Positions 45,021 to 54,223 of a stretch of DNA of 64,000 bases are shown here, piece by piece. The DNA lies in contig NZ_AUIG01000014.1 in assembly GCF_000423585.1 (NCBI RefSeq), positions 81,886-145,885 of the forward strand, in the 5' to 3' direction. The notes under the pieces are model-generated. The model saw only the letters and a list, made by a program, of their open reading frames with translations. It made no database searches and was not told the origin of the DNA. Each line of letters begins with the position of its first letter. Position 1 is the first letter of the stretch. The stretch is from Salinimicrobium xinjiangense DSM 19287. Its GTDB lineage: Bacteria > Bacteroidota > Bacteroidia > Flavobacteriales > Flavobacteriaceae. The translations under genes and the position numbers were made by a program.

Positions 45021-45386
45021 TCAGGCCATATATCTTCAAATTAACACTACTGTCTTTCAATTTCACAGAGCTTTTTTTAAAGCTGAATATTAGAGTCTTC
45101 AATACATTTGAGCCAAATGGAGAGGGTGCTATTCTTTTTAAGTATTTTTACCTTTTTATTCAAACAACAATGAGTTCTGTGAGTTACGCTTTTTGCTTCT
45201 AATGGCACCACAGATCATATTTTTTTTAGGTTTTTCTTAAATTTCTGTAGGTTTATTCCTTTTAAAAGGTGCTACTTATTTTTTTCCTTTTTAATTTTAA
45301 ATATTCTTTCCCCGGTTTATTTATAGCCTTCCCCTTCTATAATTTGATTCCCCGATTTTGTTGCTGAATTATTAAATGTGTGCTAT
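45021..45386. other. 366-base T-rich intergenic region
   Basis: No ORF on either strand that looks coding. Several T-runs on the plus strand and one TACATTTG box at 45103-45110, without a partner -33 box and far (about 275 bases) from the next start. It may contain a long leader or an undetected small RNA; I see no strong fold. Confidence 0.4.
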
Positions 45387-45800
45387 ATGAAAAATTTTAT
45401 TCAAAAATCGGCTATCCTGATCTTGATATTGGGATTGAGCTCCTGCAGTGTCTATCATAATGATCTTGCAGATGTACAGACTGCGATAGATTCAAACAAT
45501 CGCGTGAGAGTGGAAACAACAGAGAATGTTGTGTTAGAACTAAAAGAGCTGCGAAGGGAGGATGGTCAGCTGATAGGAATTACCAGAGAGAATTCCGAAA
45601 CAGCTAAATTAATGGCCCACAGATCTCTTACTCAAGAAGGAAAGTTTGTAAAGATTCCTTTAAGAGATGAGGAAATAAGCGCTATAAAACTCAGGAACAG
45701 GAAAATGTCCAATGTGGTGAGTATTGGGGTGCCTCTTATTGGAGTTGCCGGGCTGGTAGGCATTACCAATCCCGATTTTAGACCAGATGTGGGATATTAA
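45387..45800 (+). CDS. Small lipoprotein of unknown function
   Basis: 137 residues. The signal peptide ends in a lipobox LSSC (Cys at about 19), so the product is probably lipid-anchored in the outer or inner membrane. The mature part has a VELKELRREDGQLIGITREN strand region and a C-terminal Gly-rich hydrophobic stretch (GVPLIGVAGLVGI, about 115-127) that could touch the membrane. A start three codons upstream (45378) is possible, but the ATG at 45387 directly precedes the basic n-region. Confidence 0.75.
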   Translation: MKNFIQKSAILILILGLSSCSVYHNDLADVQTAIDSNNRVRVETTENVVLELKELRREDGQLIGITRENSETAKLMAHRSLTQEGKFVKIPLRDEEISAIKLRNRKMSNVVSIGVPLIGVAGLVGITNPDFRPDVGY

Positions 45801-45805
45801 ATTAA

Positions 45806-45906
45806 AGCTGCCTGAAAGGTTTTCTGAAAAGCTGAAAATATTTTTTCGGCTTTTCGAATGACCCGGAATTATGTGGGATCGGAAAGTTTTTACTATTCAG
45901 GCAGCT
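45806..45906. repeat. Palindromic element with AGCTGCCTGAA arms and an internal hairpin
   Basis: Perfect 11-bp arms (45806-45816 and 45896-45906). Inside is a hairpin of about 13 bp (GAAAAGC 45826-45832 with GCTTTTC 45849-45855, continued by A-T pairs). It starts 5 bases after the lipoprotein stop and ends 17 bases before the convergent dipeptidase end; it is likely a bidirectional terminator of the same style as at 24.5 and 35.1 kb. Confidence 0.8.
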
Positions 45907-45923
45907 ACAAGTATTGAGGAAAA

Positions 45924-47210
45924 TCAGCTTTTTTGAAGCTTTTGTGCTACAGCCTGTACTTCGTCAAGAACACGAAGCAGGTTTTCACCCCATAGCTTAG
46001 CGATTTGCTCTTCAGAATATCCTCTTTTAACCAGCTCCTGGGTGATATTGAATGATTCTGAAGCATCACTCCATCCCTCAATTCCACCACCACCATCGAA
46101 ATCTGAGCTTATTCCCACATGGTCGATCCCTATTTTTTCAACCAGGTAATCCACATGATCAACAAAATCGGTCACGTCTACCGGAGGAACTTTTTCTTTT
46201 AGTTTCTGAACTTTTGGCTGAGAAAGTTTTCTCACCCTGCGAAATTCCTCATAATATGCATTACGTTCTTCAGGTTCCATTGCTCTCACTTCATCCCGAC
46301 TTAAGACCTTAAAACCTATTCGGGCTCCAACTTCATCGTAAACCTTTTTTACTGCAGCATCATAAGCGTTGTGTTTCTCCGTGTTGAGATAAGAGCTAAA
46401 GGCAACTGTCTGGATGACACCGCCGTTGTTTTTAAGCCACTGTAATTGTTCGTCGTCCAGGTTCCGGCTATGATTACATAATCCGCGGGCAGAGGAATGA
46501 GATGCGATCAAAGGGGCTTCCGAAAGTTCTATCATCTGCCTCATCGCTTCCTTTGAGGGATGTGAGATATCGATCATCATTCCAAGTCTGTTCATTTCTT
46601 TCACCACTTCTTTACCTAAATCGCTAAGGCCGCCGTGCAGCCATTCATTATTGGCCTCACCGGTATTGGAATCACACAACTGGCTGTGGCCATTGTGAGA
46701 GAGGGACATATAACGTGCTCCCAGGTCGTAAAATTTTTCCACATTTTTAATATCGGTGCCAACAGGATAACCGTTTTCCACGCCTATCATTGCGACTTTT
46801 TTGCCTTTTGCAACCAGATCTCTTACTTCCCGTGATGTAGTGGCAAGCCCTATCTGTGAAGGTGCAATCTCATGAACGAGCCGGTGGATAGCATCAAATT
46901 TTGACATGGCTGTTTCATAGGCAGTTTTATAACCGGCTGCATCAAGACTTTCCTGTCCCGTATAAACGATCAGCCAGCTAACATCCACACCTCCTTTTTC
47001 CATTTTGGGAAGGGTGACCTGTGTATCCAGGTTTTGAGTGTAATTTTTCTCGGCCGTGAAATTATTAACATTGATATCATTATGAGTATCAATGGTAATT
47101 ACCTTTTCGTGTATTCGGCGGGCTTTCTCCTGGAGATCCTCATTGGTCGATTGTGCATTTGCAACAAAAACTGCAGAAAAAATAAATAAGCAGGTTTTTA
47201 AAATTTTCAT
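45924..47210 (-). CDS. Membrane dipeptidase, M19 family (renal dipeptidase-like)
   Basis: 428 residues with a signal peptide (cleavage near residue 19, VANAQ). Zinc-site motifs: DTHNDINV (His-x-Asp, about 41-48), the bridging Glu in MIGVENGYPV, and His residues in MMIDISHPSKEAM and ASHSSARGLCNH. GISSDFDGGGG near 370 is also typical. M19 enzymes cleave dipeptides, including those with a D-residue, in the periplasm. The TTT-rich 264-base upstream region holds no clear promoter. Confidence 0.93.
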   Translation of the reverse strand: MKILKTCLFIFSAVFVANAQSTNEDLQEKARRIHEKVITIDTHNDINVNNFTAEKNYTQNLDTQVTLPKMEKGGVDVSWLIVYTGQESLDAAGYKTAYETAMSKFDAIHRLVHEIAPSQIGLATTSREVRDLVAKGKKVAMIGVENGYPVGTDIKNVEKFYDLGARYMSLSHNGHSQLCDSNTGEANNEWLHGGLSDLGKEVVKEMNRLGMMIDISHPSKEAMRQMIELSEAPLIASHSSARGLCNHSRNLDDEQLQWLKNNGGVIQTVAFSSYLNTEKHNAYDAAVKKVYDEVGARIGFKVLSRDEVRAMEPEERNAYYEEFRRVRKLSQPKVQKLKEKVPPVDVTDFVDHVDYLVEKIGIDHVGISSDFDGGGGIEGWSDASESFNITQELVKRGYSEEQIAKLWGENLLRVLDEVQAVAQKLQKS

Positions 47211-47474
47211 TTCAGATAGTTTGATTTTTAAAGGCTCAAAATAGGGATTATTTTCAGATTCGAAGTCTTTTTAATTAAAGAGAGCGAGGATTAGCCATTC
47301 TTACCCATCAAATAATCTGAAGGCAGAATATGCTATTATACCAGTATTTACGGGATATTTAAAGTTGTAATGTATTTTAAGAGGAGGAAAAACTTAAAAA
47401 TATGCTGCTCAATTAATTCTTCTTTTTTATCTTGTTAAAAATTTAACAGAAGCTTCGTCTTAAATTTTGATATT

Positions 47475-47864
47475 ATGAAGGTAAGATATCCAAAGAGTAG
47501 GATTCAGAATAATTTCGTCTATGGGCTCCTTATGATAGGAGTAGGGCTGTTTGCCGTTTACATCAATCGCACTTCAGTATTTAGTTATCTCTGGGTATTT
47601 ATTGGTTTGTTACAATTGTGCACTGCATTGTATCAAAAGAAGTATCAATACCTGACCATTGAGGGGAACAGACTGGTGAAACATTCGCTGATCCCTAAAT
47701 CGATTGAAATTTCTAACATCAAAAGAATTAGAAAATATGTAAATAGTTACAGGATCGAAACTTGTAATGGAAGCATATTGATTGAAAAGAACTTTGTAGA
47801 AGAAGAATCCCTTAGGGAATTAAATCATTTCCTGGAAAGCCTTAGACCGCAGCTGGCAACCTGA
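47475..47864 (+). CDS. Small membrane protein, PH-like
   Basis: 129 residues. Two membrane helices (about 12-28 and 33-49) are followed by a soluble part with YLTIEGNRLVKHSLIPKSIEISNIKRIRKY, which resembles bacterial PH-like membrane proteins. No function known. It is followed after 3 bases by the PLDc_N-like gene, so the two form an operon. Confidence 0.65.
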   Translation: MKVRYPKSRIQNNFVYGLLMIGVGLFAVYINRTSVFSYLWVFIGLLQLCTALYQKKYQYLTIEGNRLVKHSLIPKSIEISNIKRIRKYVNSYRIETCNGSILIEKNFVEEESLRELNHFLESLRPQLAT

Positions 47865-47867
47865 TCT

Positions 47868-48116
47868 ATGGAAAATTTTGTCTTTCCGGTTTTTATCCTG
47901 GGATTATTTCTCTTCATCATTTTCTGGATATGGGCATTTTTGGATCTGGTTTCCTCTCCTTTTAAAAAAACAAGATGGAAAGTGGCATGGCTGCTCATAA
48001 TTATTGCATTTCCGTTGCTTGGTGCTATCCTTTACCTCTTACTTGGGAAGGAATTTAAGGTACAGAGAAGCCGCAGGTTCCAGCCACAGTTCAGAGGTGA
48101 GAGGACTCTGGAATAA
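47868..48116 (+). CDS. PLDc_N-domain small membrane protein
   Basis: 82 residues with two transmembrane helices (about 4-26 and 39-60). The pattern WAFLDLVSSPFKKTRWKVAWLLIIIAFPLLGAILYLLLGKEF, read in pieces, is the phospholipase D nuclease N-terminal anchor domain standing alone. In full-length proteins it anchors enzymes or transporters. Stand-alone copies have no known role. Second gene of a two-gene operon. Confidence 0.8.
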   Translation: MENFVFPVFILGLFLFIIFWIWAFLDLVSSPFKKTRWKVAWLLIIIAFPLLGAILYLLLGKEFKVQRSRRFQPQFRGERTLE

Positions 48117-48357
48117 TTCCTTTCAAAAATTACATTTTTGGCCCCTGTTTCGGCTCAAACTTTTTTTCTGAAAAAGGAGATTATCCTCATGCTTTGGAGA
48201 TTATATTTCCGCTGAAGATTTACCACTGATCAACTTTTTTTGTTTAAAAATATTTCAGCTTATTAGTACCTTTAGCCTAAGCAAATGAAGAACTTTGGCC
48301 TAAGATCTTAGATGCTTCAGAAGCTATCTTAAAAGTTTTATACCAGATTGTATAATT

Positions 48358-50244
48358 ATGAAACAAGTCTACTTTCTTTTCTTTCTTTCCCTTTTGTTCA
48401 GCAGCCTTCAGGCGCAAACCCTTACACCCGAAAAGTTATGGGAGCTGGGAAGTGTATCGGCCATAGGTCTTTCTGATGATAGTCAGAAAGTGATCTTTAA
48501 TGTAAGATCCTACAGTCTCGAGGAGAACACAAGCACCTCAAAAACCTATGTTGTTCCTGTTAAAGGAGGAGAGGCTGTTCAGATCAATAACTACGATAGT
48601 ATTAGGAAAGATTCAAAAATTTCTCCTGCCGGGGAATGGAAAATAGTTCCTAAAGAAGTTAAGGTACATCCGGTAACGGGAAAGGATTTCTATCCTGAAC
48701 TCGAAAAGTCTGATGTTTATATCTACGACAATCTTAATTACCGGCATTGGGATACGTGGGAAGACGGTCTTTACAGCCATCTATTCCTTCAGAATTTAAA
48801 GACAGGGGAAGAATTTGACATCATGGAAGGAGAGCCGCATAGCACTCCACTAGAACCTTTTGGTGGCTCTGAAGATTATATCTGGAACAATGATGGTTCT
48901 AAAGTGTACTATGTATCGAAAAAGTTACACGGCAGAGATTACGCTGTTAGTACAAATACAGACATTTACGTTTATGACGTTGCTAAAAAGACCACATCTA
49001 ATTTAACTGAAGAGAACCAGGGCTATGATACCCAGCCTGCTTTTTCCAAAGATGGAGTGCTCGCATGGTTACAAATGGACGAGCCTGGCTATGAATCTGA
49101 TAAGAATGACATCATTATTCTCCGTGATGAAAATAAAATAAACCTCACCAAAGACTGGGACGGTACGGTTGACAGCTTCCGCTGGAGCAAAGATGGCAAA
49201 TCCATATTTTTTGTTGCTCCGGTAATGGGAACCAAACAGCTTTTCCAACTTAAGATATCTAAAAAAGGATCTTCAGAAATTGAGCAACTCACTCAGGGTC
49301 AGTTTGACATCACAGGTATGGTAGGGCAGGCAGGGAATACCATGGTGGTTACCAGAACCGATATGAACCATGCTGCCGAGATTTATACAGTAGATCTAAA
49401 GAACGGTAGAATGAGTCAGCTTACGCAGGTGAATGATGAATTTTATAGCGGGATCAAGCTTAGCAAGGTGGAAAAGCGAATGGTGCCCACCACAGACGGA
49501 AAGGAAATGCTAACCTGGGTGATCTATCCTCCCGATTTTGATGCTTCCAAAAAGTATCCTGCTTTATTATATCTCCAGGGAGGCCCGCAATCTCCTTTAT
49601 CACAGTTCTATTCCTTTAGATGGAATTTCCAGTTGATGGCTGCAAATGGATATATTGTTGTCGCGCCCAATAGACGGGGGATGCCGGGATATGGAGTAGA
49701 GTGGAATGAACAGATAAGCGGAGACTGGGGCGGACAAAATATCCGGGATTACCTTTCGGCTATAGATGAGATAAGCGAAGAACCATTTGTAGATAAAGAA
49801 AGAATAGGAGCGGTAGGCGCAAGTTATGGAGGTTATTCGGTCTTCTTTCTTGCAGGAATGCACAATGACCGGTTTAAGACTTTTATTGCTCATGACGGTA
49901 TTTTCAATACCAGAAGCATGTATGGGACAACAGAAGAATTGTTTTTTGTGAATAAAGACCTTGGAGGAGCTTACTGGGAAACTCCCACCCCAAAAGCTTA
50001 CACAGAATTTAATCCTATTAATTTTGTAGACAAATGGGATACTCCCATTATGATCGTGCAGGGAGGTACAGATTTTAGGGTTCCGATAGGGCAGGGGCTG
50101 GAGGCATTTCAGGCTGCACAACTTAGAGGTATAAAAAGTAAACTACTATATTTTCCTATGGAAAACCACTGGATCCTCACAGCTCAAAATGCTATCGTAT
50201 GGCAAAGGGAATTTTTCAAATGGTTAGAAGAAACACTTGAATAA
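48358..50244 (+). CDS. S9-family prolyl oligopeptidase-type peptidase, secreted
   Basis: 628 residues with a signal peptide (cleavage near residue 20, LQAQ). The N-terminal half is a beta-propeller with WD-like strands (SDDSQKVIFNVRSY, KDGVLAWLQMDEPG, RWSKDGKSIFFVAP). The C-terminal alpha/beta hydrolase has Ser in GAVGASYGGYS, Asp in GGTDFRVPIG and His in NHWILT. It resembles dipeptidyl peptidase IV/acylaminoacyl peptidase proteins that digest peptides in the periplasm. The zinc-ribbon-like gene follows after 6 bases. Confidence 0.93.
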   Translation: MKQVYFLFFLSLLFSSLQAQTLTPEKLWELGSVSAIGLSDDSQKVIFNVRSYSLEENTSTSKTYVVPVKGGEAVQINNYDSIRKDSKISPAGEWKIVPKEVKVHPVTGKDFYPELEKSDVYIYDNLNYRHWDTWEDGLYSHLFLQNLKTGEEFDIMEGEPHSTPLEPFGGSEDYIWNNDGSKVYYVSKKLHGRDYAVSTNTDIYVYDVAKKTTSNLTEENQGYDTQPAFSKDGVLAWLQMDEPGYESDKNDIIILRDENKINLTKDWDGTVDSFRWSKDGKSIFFVAPVMGTKQLFQLKISKKGSSEIEQLTQGQFDITGMVGQAGNTMVVTRTDMNHAAEIYTVDLKNGRMSQLTQVNDEFYSGIKLSKVEKRMVPTTDGKEMLTWVIYPPDFDASKKYPALLYLQGGPQSPLSQFYSFRWNFQLMAANGYIVVAPNRRGMPGYGVEWNEQISGDWGGQNIRDYLSAIDEISEEPFVDKERIGAVGASYGGYSVFFLAGMHNDRFKTFIAHDGIFNTRSMYGTTEELFFVNKDLGGAYWETPTPKAYTEFNPINFVDKWDTPIMIVQGGTDFRVPIGQGLEAFQAAQLRGIKSKLLYFPMENHWILTAQNAIVWQREFFKWLEETLE

Positions 50245-50250
50245 AATATT

Positions 50251-50583
50251 ATGAAAGTAAGAACCTGTCCAAACTGCGGCTATAAATATTCATTTTGGCT
50301 ACATCTTAGAAAGCATTTCTTCACGAATGTTTTTTCCTCATGGAGCTGCATAAATTGCAATGCCGACCTTATAGTTGATGCAAAAAGAAGGATCCTGTTA
50401 TTAGTTATAGGAATTGTGCCTATAGCTGCACTGCCTATTCTGGTAGATTTTTTCATGGGGTATTACCTGGGTCGGCCGATAAGCTGGACACTGTCTGTGG
50501 TGCTCGTTATTATTTGGGCTACCTACATTTTTAGCCTGGACCATTTTCGGCTGGCAGAGGAGAAGCATGTAGAGGAGGTTTAA
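50251..50583 (+). CDS. Zinc-ribbon membrane protein, unknown function
   Basis: 110 residues. Two Cys pairs (CPNCGYKYS near residue 5 and CINCNADL near 30) form a zinc-ribbon knuckle, followed by two transmembrane helices (about 46-65 and 75-95). It resembles small CXXCG-type membrane proteins common in Bacteroidota. It lies between the S9 peptidase and the GYF/CD225 gene, all in the same direction. Function unknown. Confidence 0.7.
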   Translation: MKVRTCPNCGYKYSFWLHLRKHFFTNVFSSWSCINCNADLIVDAKRRILLLVIGIVPIAALPILVDFFMGYYLGRPISWTLSVVLVIIWATYIFSLDHFRLAEEKHVEEV

Positions 50584-50634
50584 AAATTAGAAAAAGCTGA
50601 TCTTAAAAATTGAACCATAAATTATGACTCTGCT

Positions 50635-51120
50635 ATGATACAATACTATTACTCCGACGGATTGGCCAAGCACGGTCCATACGCTCTTGAGGAATTAAAA
50701 AAAAGAAAGCTGAGTCGAAACACCATGGTATGGCATCATCCCATGGAAAAGTGGCTTCCGGCAGAACAATTTCCTGAATTGCAGGAGCTTTTTGAAGGAG
50801 AGACGACAGTAGAGCAAATTCCGGGAACTCCCGAAAGACCTGTGCAAAGTTCAAGACTCAACCCTTATGATCGTATGCCGCGCACCTGGCTTGTGGAGTC
50901 CATTCTGGTCACCATCTTCTGTTGTATGCCTTTTGGTATAGCAGGGATTGTAAATGCCGCCAGGGTGGAGACACGCTTCAACAACGGAGATGTGGAAGGA
51001 GCCAGGCGCAGTTCTCATGAAGCCGGAAAATGGACGAAGATAGGCTTTTGGGTGACCCTGGCCTTCCTGTTACTTTATGCTGTTTTTATAGGAATTGCAG
51101 TGGCTTTTGATCATTACTAA
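50635..51120 (+). CDS. GYF_2-CD225 (dispanin-like) membrane protein
   Basis: 161 residues. N-terminal GYF_2 domain (about 1-55: YYYSDGLAKHGPYALEELKKRKL, then WHHPMEKWLPA). After a Pro-rich linker comes a CD225/dispanin-like module with two hydrophobic segments (about 88-108 VESILVTIFCCMPFGIAGIV and 135-158), the first followed by NAARVETRFNNGD. The layout is like bacterial homologues of the IFITM fold. The role is unknown. It overlaps the DUF2752 gene by 26 bases. Confidence 0.8.
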   Translation: MIQYYYSDGLAKHGPYALEELKKRKLSRNTMVWHHPMEKWLPAEQFPELQELFEGETTVEQIPGTPERPVQSSRLNPYDRMPRTWLVESILVTIFCCMPFGIAGIVNAARVETRFNNGDVEGARRSSHEAGKWTKIGFWVTLAFLLLYAVFIGIAVAFDHY

Positions 51121-51490
51121 AAAAATACCCGCTACAGGTCTATTTGTCTTATTAGGAATAGGACTGATAATTATTTACAAAGTATTTGATCCTGCTTTGA
51201 CAGCGTTTTTTCCTGCCTGTCCCTTTTATACCTATACCGGTTTTCTCTGTCCCGGATGTGGTTCTCAACGGGCAATTCATCATTTACTGAATTTCCATTT
51301 TTCCGGAGCATTAACTCAAAATCCTTTGATGGTGCTTTCTCTTCCTTATGTGCTGGCAGGATTAATCATTGACCGTCTGCCACATTATTCCCCTGCAATT
51401 CGAAAATGGCGGCAGGTCCTCTTCGGAAGAAAAGCTATTTATATTATTCTTGCTGCAATTATTTCTTTTTGGATCTTTAGAAATCTTTAG
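51095..51490 (+). CDS. DUF2752 membrane protein
   Basis: 131 residues, about three hydrophobic segments. The family core CPFYTYTGFLCPGCGSQRAIHHLL, read in pieces, with Cys-x-G-C-G-S-Q-R is clear near residues 42-65. The start is uncertain: the frame opens with a TTG at 51095 inside the CD225 gene, and a second TTG lies at 51107; no ATG is available early. DUF2752 genes often sit beside CD225-type genes in Bacteroidota, which supports a joint function that is not known. Confidence 0.78.
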   Translation: MQWLLIITKKIPATGLFVLLGIGLIIIYKVFDPALTAFFPACPFYTYTGFLCPGCGSQRAIHHLLNFHFSGALTQNPLMVLSLPYVLAGLIIDRLPHYSPAIRKWRQVLFGRKAIYIILAAIISFWIFRNL

Positions 51491-51493
51491 AAT

Positions 51494-52315
51494 ATGGGGC
51501 TCAAAAATGTCATTTTTATAAGTTGTTTTTTCGCTCTTACTTCCGTTTTTTCTCAGAGCAGTGCCTCTTCGAATATATATGTTTTCACCATAGAAGCTCC
51601 TCAACTTGATACTGTCAAAACCATAAGAATTTATCTTCCTGAAGCTTATAAGGATTCAGAAGAAGGTTATCCTGTGATCTATATGCATGACGCCCAAAAT
51701 TTATTTGACACCACCACAGCTTTCGCAGGAGAAAGGGGGGTTGATGAATTTTTAGATAATCAGGAAGGGCAACAGGTGATCGTTATTGGAATTGATCATG
51801 GCAATGAAAAGAGAATAGCTGAACTCACTCCATTTGCTCATGAAAAGTACGGGGGAGGTGAGGCTAAAGCTTATATTGAATTTATAACTGAAACCTTAAA
51901 ACCTCATGTCGACAGCACTTTTAGGACTCGACCTGATGCTCCAAATACCAGTATCATGGGCTCATCCCTTGGAGGTCTCGTCTCTTTTTATGCAGCTGTA
52001 AAGCATCCTGAAATATTTGGAAAAGCAGGAGTTTTTTCTCCGTCTTTCTGGTATAGTGATGAGATATTTGCTTTTGCTGAAGCTTCAGAAGTATCACCTT
52101 CTTCAAAGTTTTATTTTCTCGGTGGTACTTCCGAAGGAAAAGCTATGATCCCCGACATTGTGAGAATGAAAGATATGATGATTGGGAAAGGTATTCCGAA
52201 GGAAAACTTACGCGTGAATATTGTGGAGGGGGGAGAGCACAATGAAAGTTTTTGGAGCAGTGAATTCCCTGAAGCTTTTAAATGGCTGATCCAACCTGTT
52301 AGCCCGGCAAAATAA
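51494..52315 (+). CDS. Secreted esterase-like alpha/beta hydrolase (PF00756 type)
   Basis: 273 residues with a signal peptide (cleavage near 20). It has YLPEAYKDSEEGYPVIYMHDAQNLFD, read in pieces, and the Ser elbow IMGSSLGGLVSFY (Ser near 153). An Asp/Glu and the His in EGGEHNESFW complete the triad. This is the Fes/esterase D-like family, and relatives hydrolyse siderophore or acyl esters. It is similar to the protein at 54224-55162 (same RPDAPxTxxxGSSxGGL pattern). An A/T-rich hairpin follows (52322-52340). Confidence 0.85.
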   Translation: MGLKNVIFISCFFALTSVFSQSSASSNIYVFTIEAPQLDTVKTIRIYLPEAYKDSEEGYPVIYMHDAQNLFDTTTAFAGERGVDEFLDNQEGQQVIVIGIDHGNEKRIAELTPFAHEKYGGGEAKAYIEFITETLKPHVDSTFRTRPDAPNTSIMGSSLGGLVSFYAAVKHPEIFGKAGVFSPSFWYSDEIFAFAEASEVSPSSKFYFLGGTSEGKAMIPDIVRMKDMMIGKGIPKENLRVNIVEGGEHNESFWSSEFPEAFKWLIQPVSPAK

Positions 52316-52383
52316 TCTACTTCAAAAATGCTATTTTTGAGAGGTAAGATATTCTGAATTCCATTTCAAATAAATCAAAATAA

Positions 52384-54216
52384 TTGCCACGCCCACAACG
52401 CTCTATATCACCAAATAAATTCAGGTTCAGGGAAAGTTTTTCTTCTCTCAAATTTGTTCCGCGGTTTTTTAACGAAATCCGAAAAGTGAATCCGCTGCTT
52501 TTTTATACCAATGTTTTGGGGCGGTTTATTAACGCTATACTCCCGGTGATCATGTTATGGGTGGGAAAGTTGATCATTGACGAGGTGGTGGTCCAGATCG
52601 CGGCAGATGTAAAGGATATGGACCGGCTGTGGACACTGGTAGCAGTAGAATTTGTCCTTGCCATAGTTTCAGATCTTTTAAGCCGCGGCATTAGCCTTAG
52701 CGATGCGCTTTTGGGTGATCAATATTCAATTGATACATCTGTAAAAATTATAAAAAAGACTTCAGAAGTAGATCTCGACGAGCTGGAAGATTCAGAGTTT
52801 TATGATAAGCTTGAGAGGGCCCGGCAACAAACTACAGGTAGAGTTGGGCTAATGTCCAATGTCCTTACCCAGGGAGAAGATATAATCGTTATTATGTCTC
52901 TTCTGGCCGGGGTAGTGGCTTTTGAACCCTGGCTAATTATTTTGCTTTTAGTATCGATCATTCCCACTATGATCAACGAGATCAAATTTAGCGGGACCAG
53001 TTACTCCCTTGCAAGGAGCTGGACCCAGGAACGACGGGAGCTTGACTATCTCAGATATGCCGGGGCCAGCGATGTTACTGCAAAAGAGGTGAAACTTTTT
53101 GGGTTGAGTGAATATCTTGCGAACAGATTTAAAGGTTTATCAGACAAATATTATTTTCAGAGTAAAAAACTGGCAAAACAACGTGCCGGCTGGGGCTCAT
53201 TTTTCAATATTATAGGAACCACTGCTTATTATGCAGCCTATGTCCTAATTGTTTTCAGGACTGTGGCGGGTGTCTTCTCTCTTGGGGATCTTACCTTTCT
53301 CGCGGGATCATTCAATCGTCTCCGCCAGAAACTCCAGGGATTTTTTACACGGTTCACGGCCATCACTGAAAGCGCCCTGTACCTGCAGGATTATTTTGAA
53401 TTTCTAGATTTGAGTTATGTAGAACGCACATCTGAAGGGAAGCTTCCGCTCCCGAAGAATATAAAAAAGGGATTCGAATTCAGGAATGTGGGCTTTAAAT
53501 ACCCTAAATCTGAAAGATGGGTGGTAAGAAATATTAATTTTGAGCTCAGGGCAGGAGAGAAACTTGCATTTGTGGGAGAGAACGGCGCAGGAAAAACAAC
53601 ACTCATAAAACTTTTGCTTCAATTCTATGAACCAACAGAAGGAGAGATCTTACTGGACGATATTCCTGTTAAAGAATATGATCGCAAGGCATATCAACAA
53701 TTCTTCGGAGTCATATTTCAGGATTTTGTGAAGTTTGAACTAACGCTAAGGGAGAATATAGCCATGGGAGAGATATCTGAAATTCATGACGAACAAAGAA
53801 TAGCCGGTGCGGCCGAAAAAAGCCTCGCCGACCAGGTGGTGACCGAACTTCCTTTTGGTTACGACCAGCAGTTGGGGAAGAGATTCAAACAAGGAAAAGA
53901 TCTATCGGGTGGGCAGTGGCAAAAAATAGCTATTGCAAGGGCCTACATGAAAAATGCTGAAGTGCTCATTCTCGATGAACCTACGTCGGCCCTGGATGCC
54001 CGGGCCGAAACTGAAGCCTTTGACCGGTTTATAAAACTTACCGAAGGAAAGACCGCGGTGATCATTTCCCATCGTTTTAGCACCGTGAGGATAGCAGACA
54101 GGATCATGGTGCTAAAGGATGGAGCCGTGCTGGAAATTGGTACACATGAAGAACTAATGCAGAACGGAAAATTATATTCAGAACTTTTCAACCTGCAGGC
54201 AGCAGGTTATAAATAA
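52384..54216 (+). CDS. ABC exporter (TM-NBD fusion, homodimer type)
   Basis: 610 residues. Membrane domain with six helices (about 40-310), then the nucleotide-binding domain: Walker A VGENGAGKTTLI (about 396), Q-loop FQDFVKFEL, signature LSGGQWQK, Walker B LILDEPTSALDA and H-loop ISHRFS. It is a single-chain half-transporter that probably works as a homodimer; substrate unknown. The start codon is TTG; the first internal Met is too far inside the membrane domain. It lies between two related esterase genes. Confidence 0.88.
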   Translation: MPRPQRSISPNKFRFRESFSSLKFVPRFFNEIRKVNPLLFYTNVLGRFINAILPVIMLWVGKLIIDEVVVQIAADVKDMDRLWTLVAVEFVLAIVSDLLSRGISLSDALLGDQYSIDTSVKIIKKTSEVDLDELEDSEFYDKLERARQQTTGRVGLMSNVLTQGEDIIVIMSLLAGVVAFEPWLIILLLVSIIPTMINEIKFSGTSYSLARSWTQERRELDYLRYAGASDVTAKEVKLFGLSEYLANRFKGLSDKYYFQSKKLAKQRAGWGSFFNIIGTTAYYAAYVLIVFRTVAGVFSLGDLTFLAGSFNRLRQKLQGFFTRFTAITESALYLQDYFEFLDLSYVERTSEGKLPLPKNIKKGFEFRNVGFKYPKSERWVVRNINFELRAGEKLAFVGENGAGKTTLIKLLLQFYEPTEGEILLDDIPVKEYDRKAYQQFFGVIFQDFVKFELTLRENIAMGEISEIHDEQRIAGAAEKSLADQVVTELPFGYDQQLGKRFKQGKDLSGGQWQKIAIARAYMKNAEVLILDEPTSALDARAETEAFDRFIKLTEGKTAVIISHRFSTVRIADRIMVLKDGAVLEIGTHEELMQNGKLYSELFNLQAAGYK

Positions 54217-54223
54217 TCAGATT

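Noticed and set aside
52332..52339. TATTTTTG as a promoter for the ABC transporter
   Set aside because: It is one arm of an A/T hairpin (52322-52340) that better explains the end of the esterase gene, and it has no -33 box.
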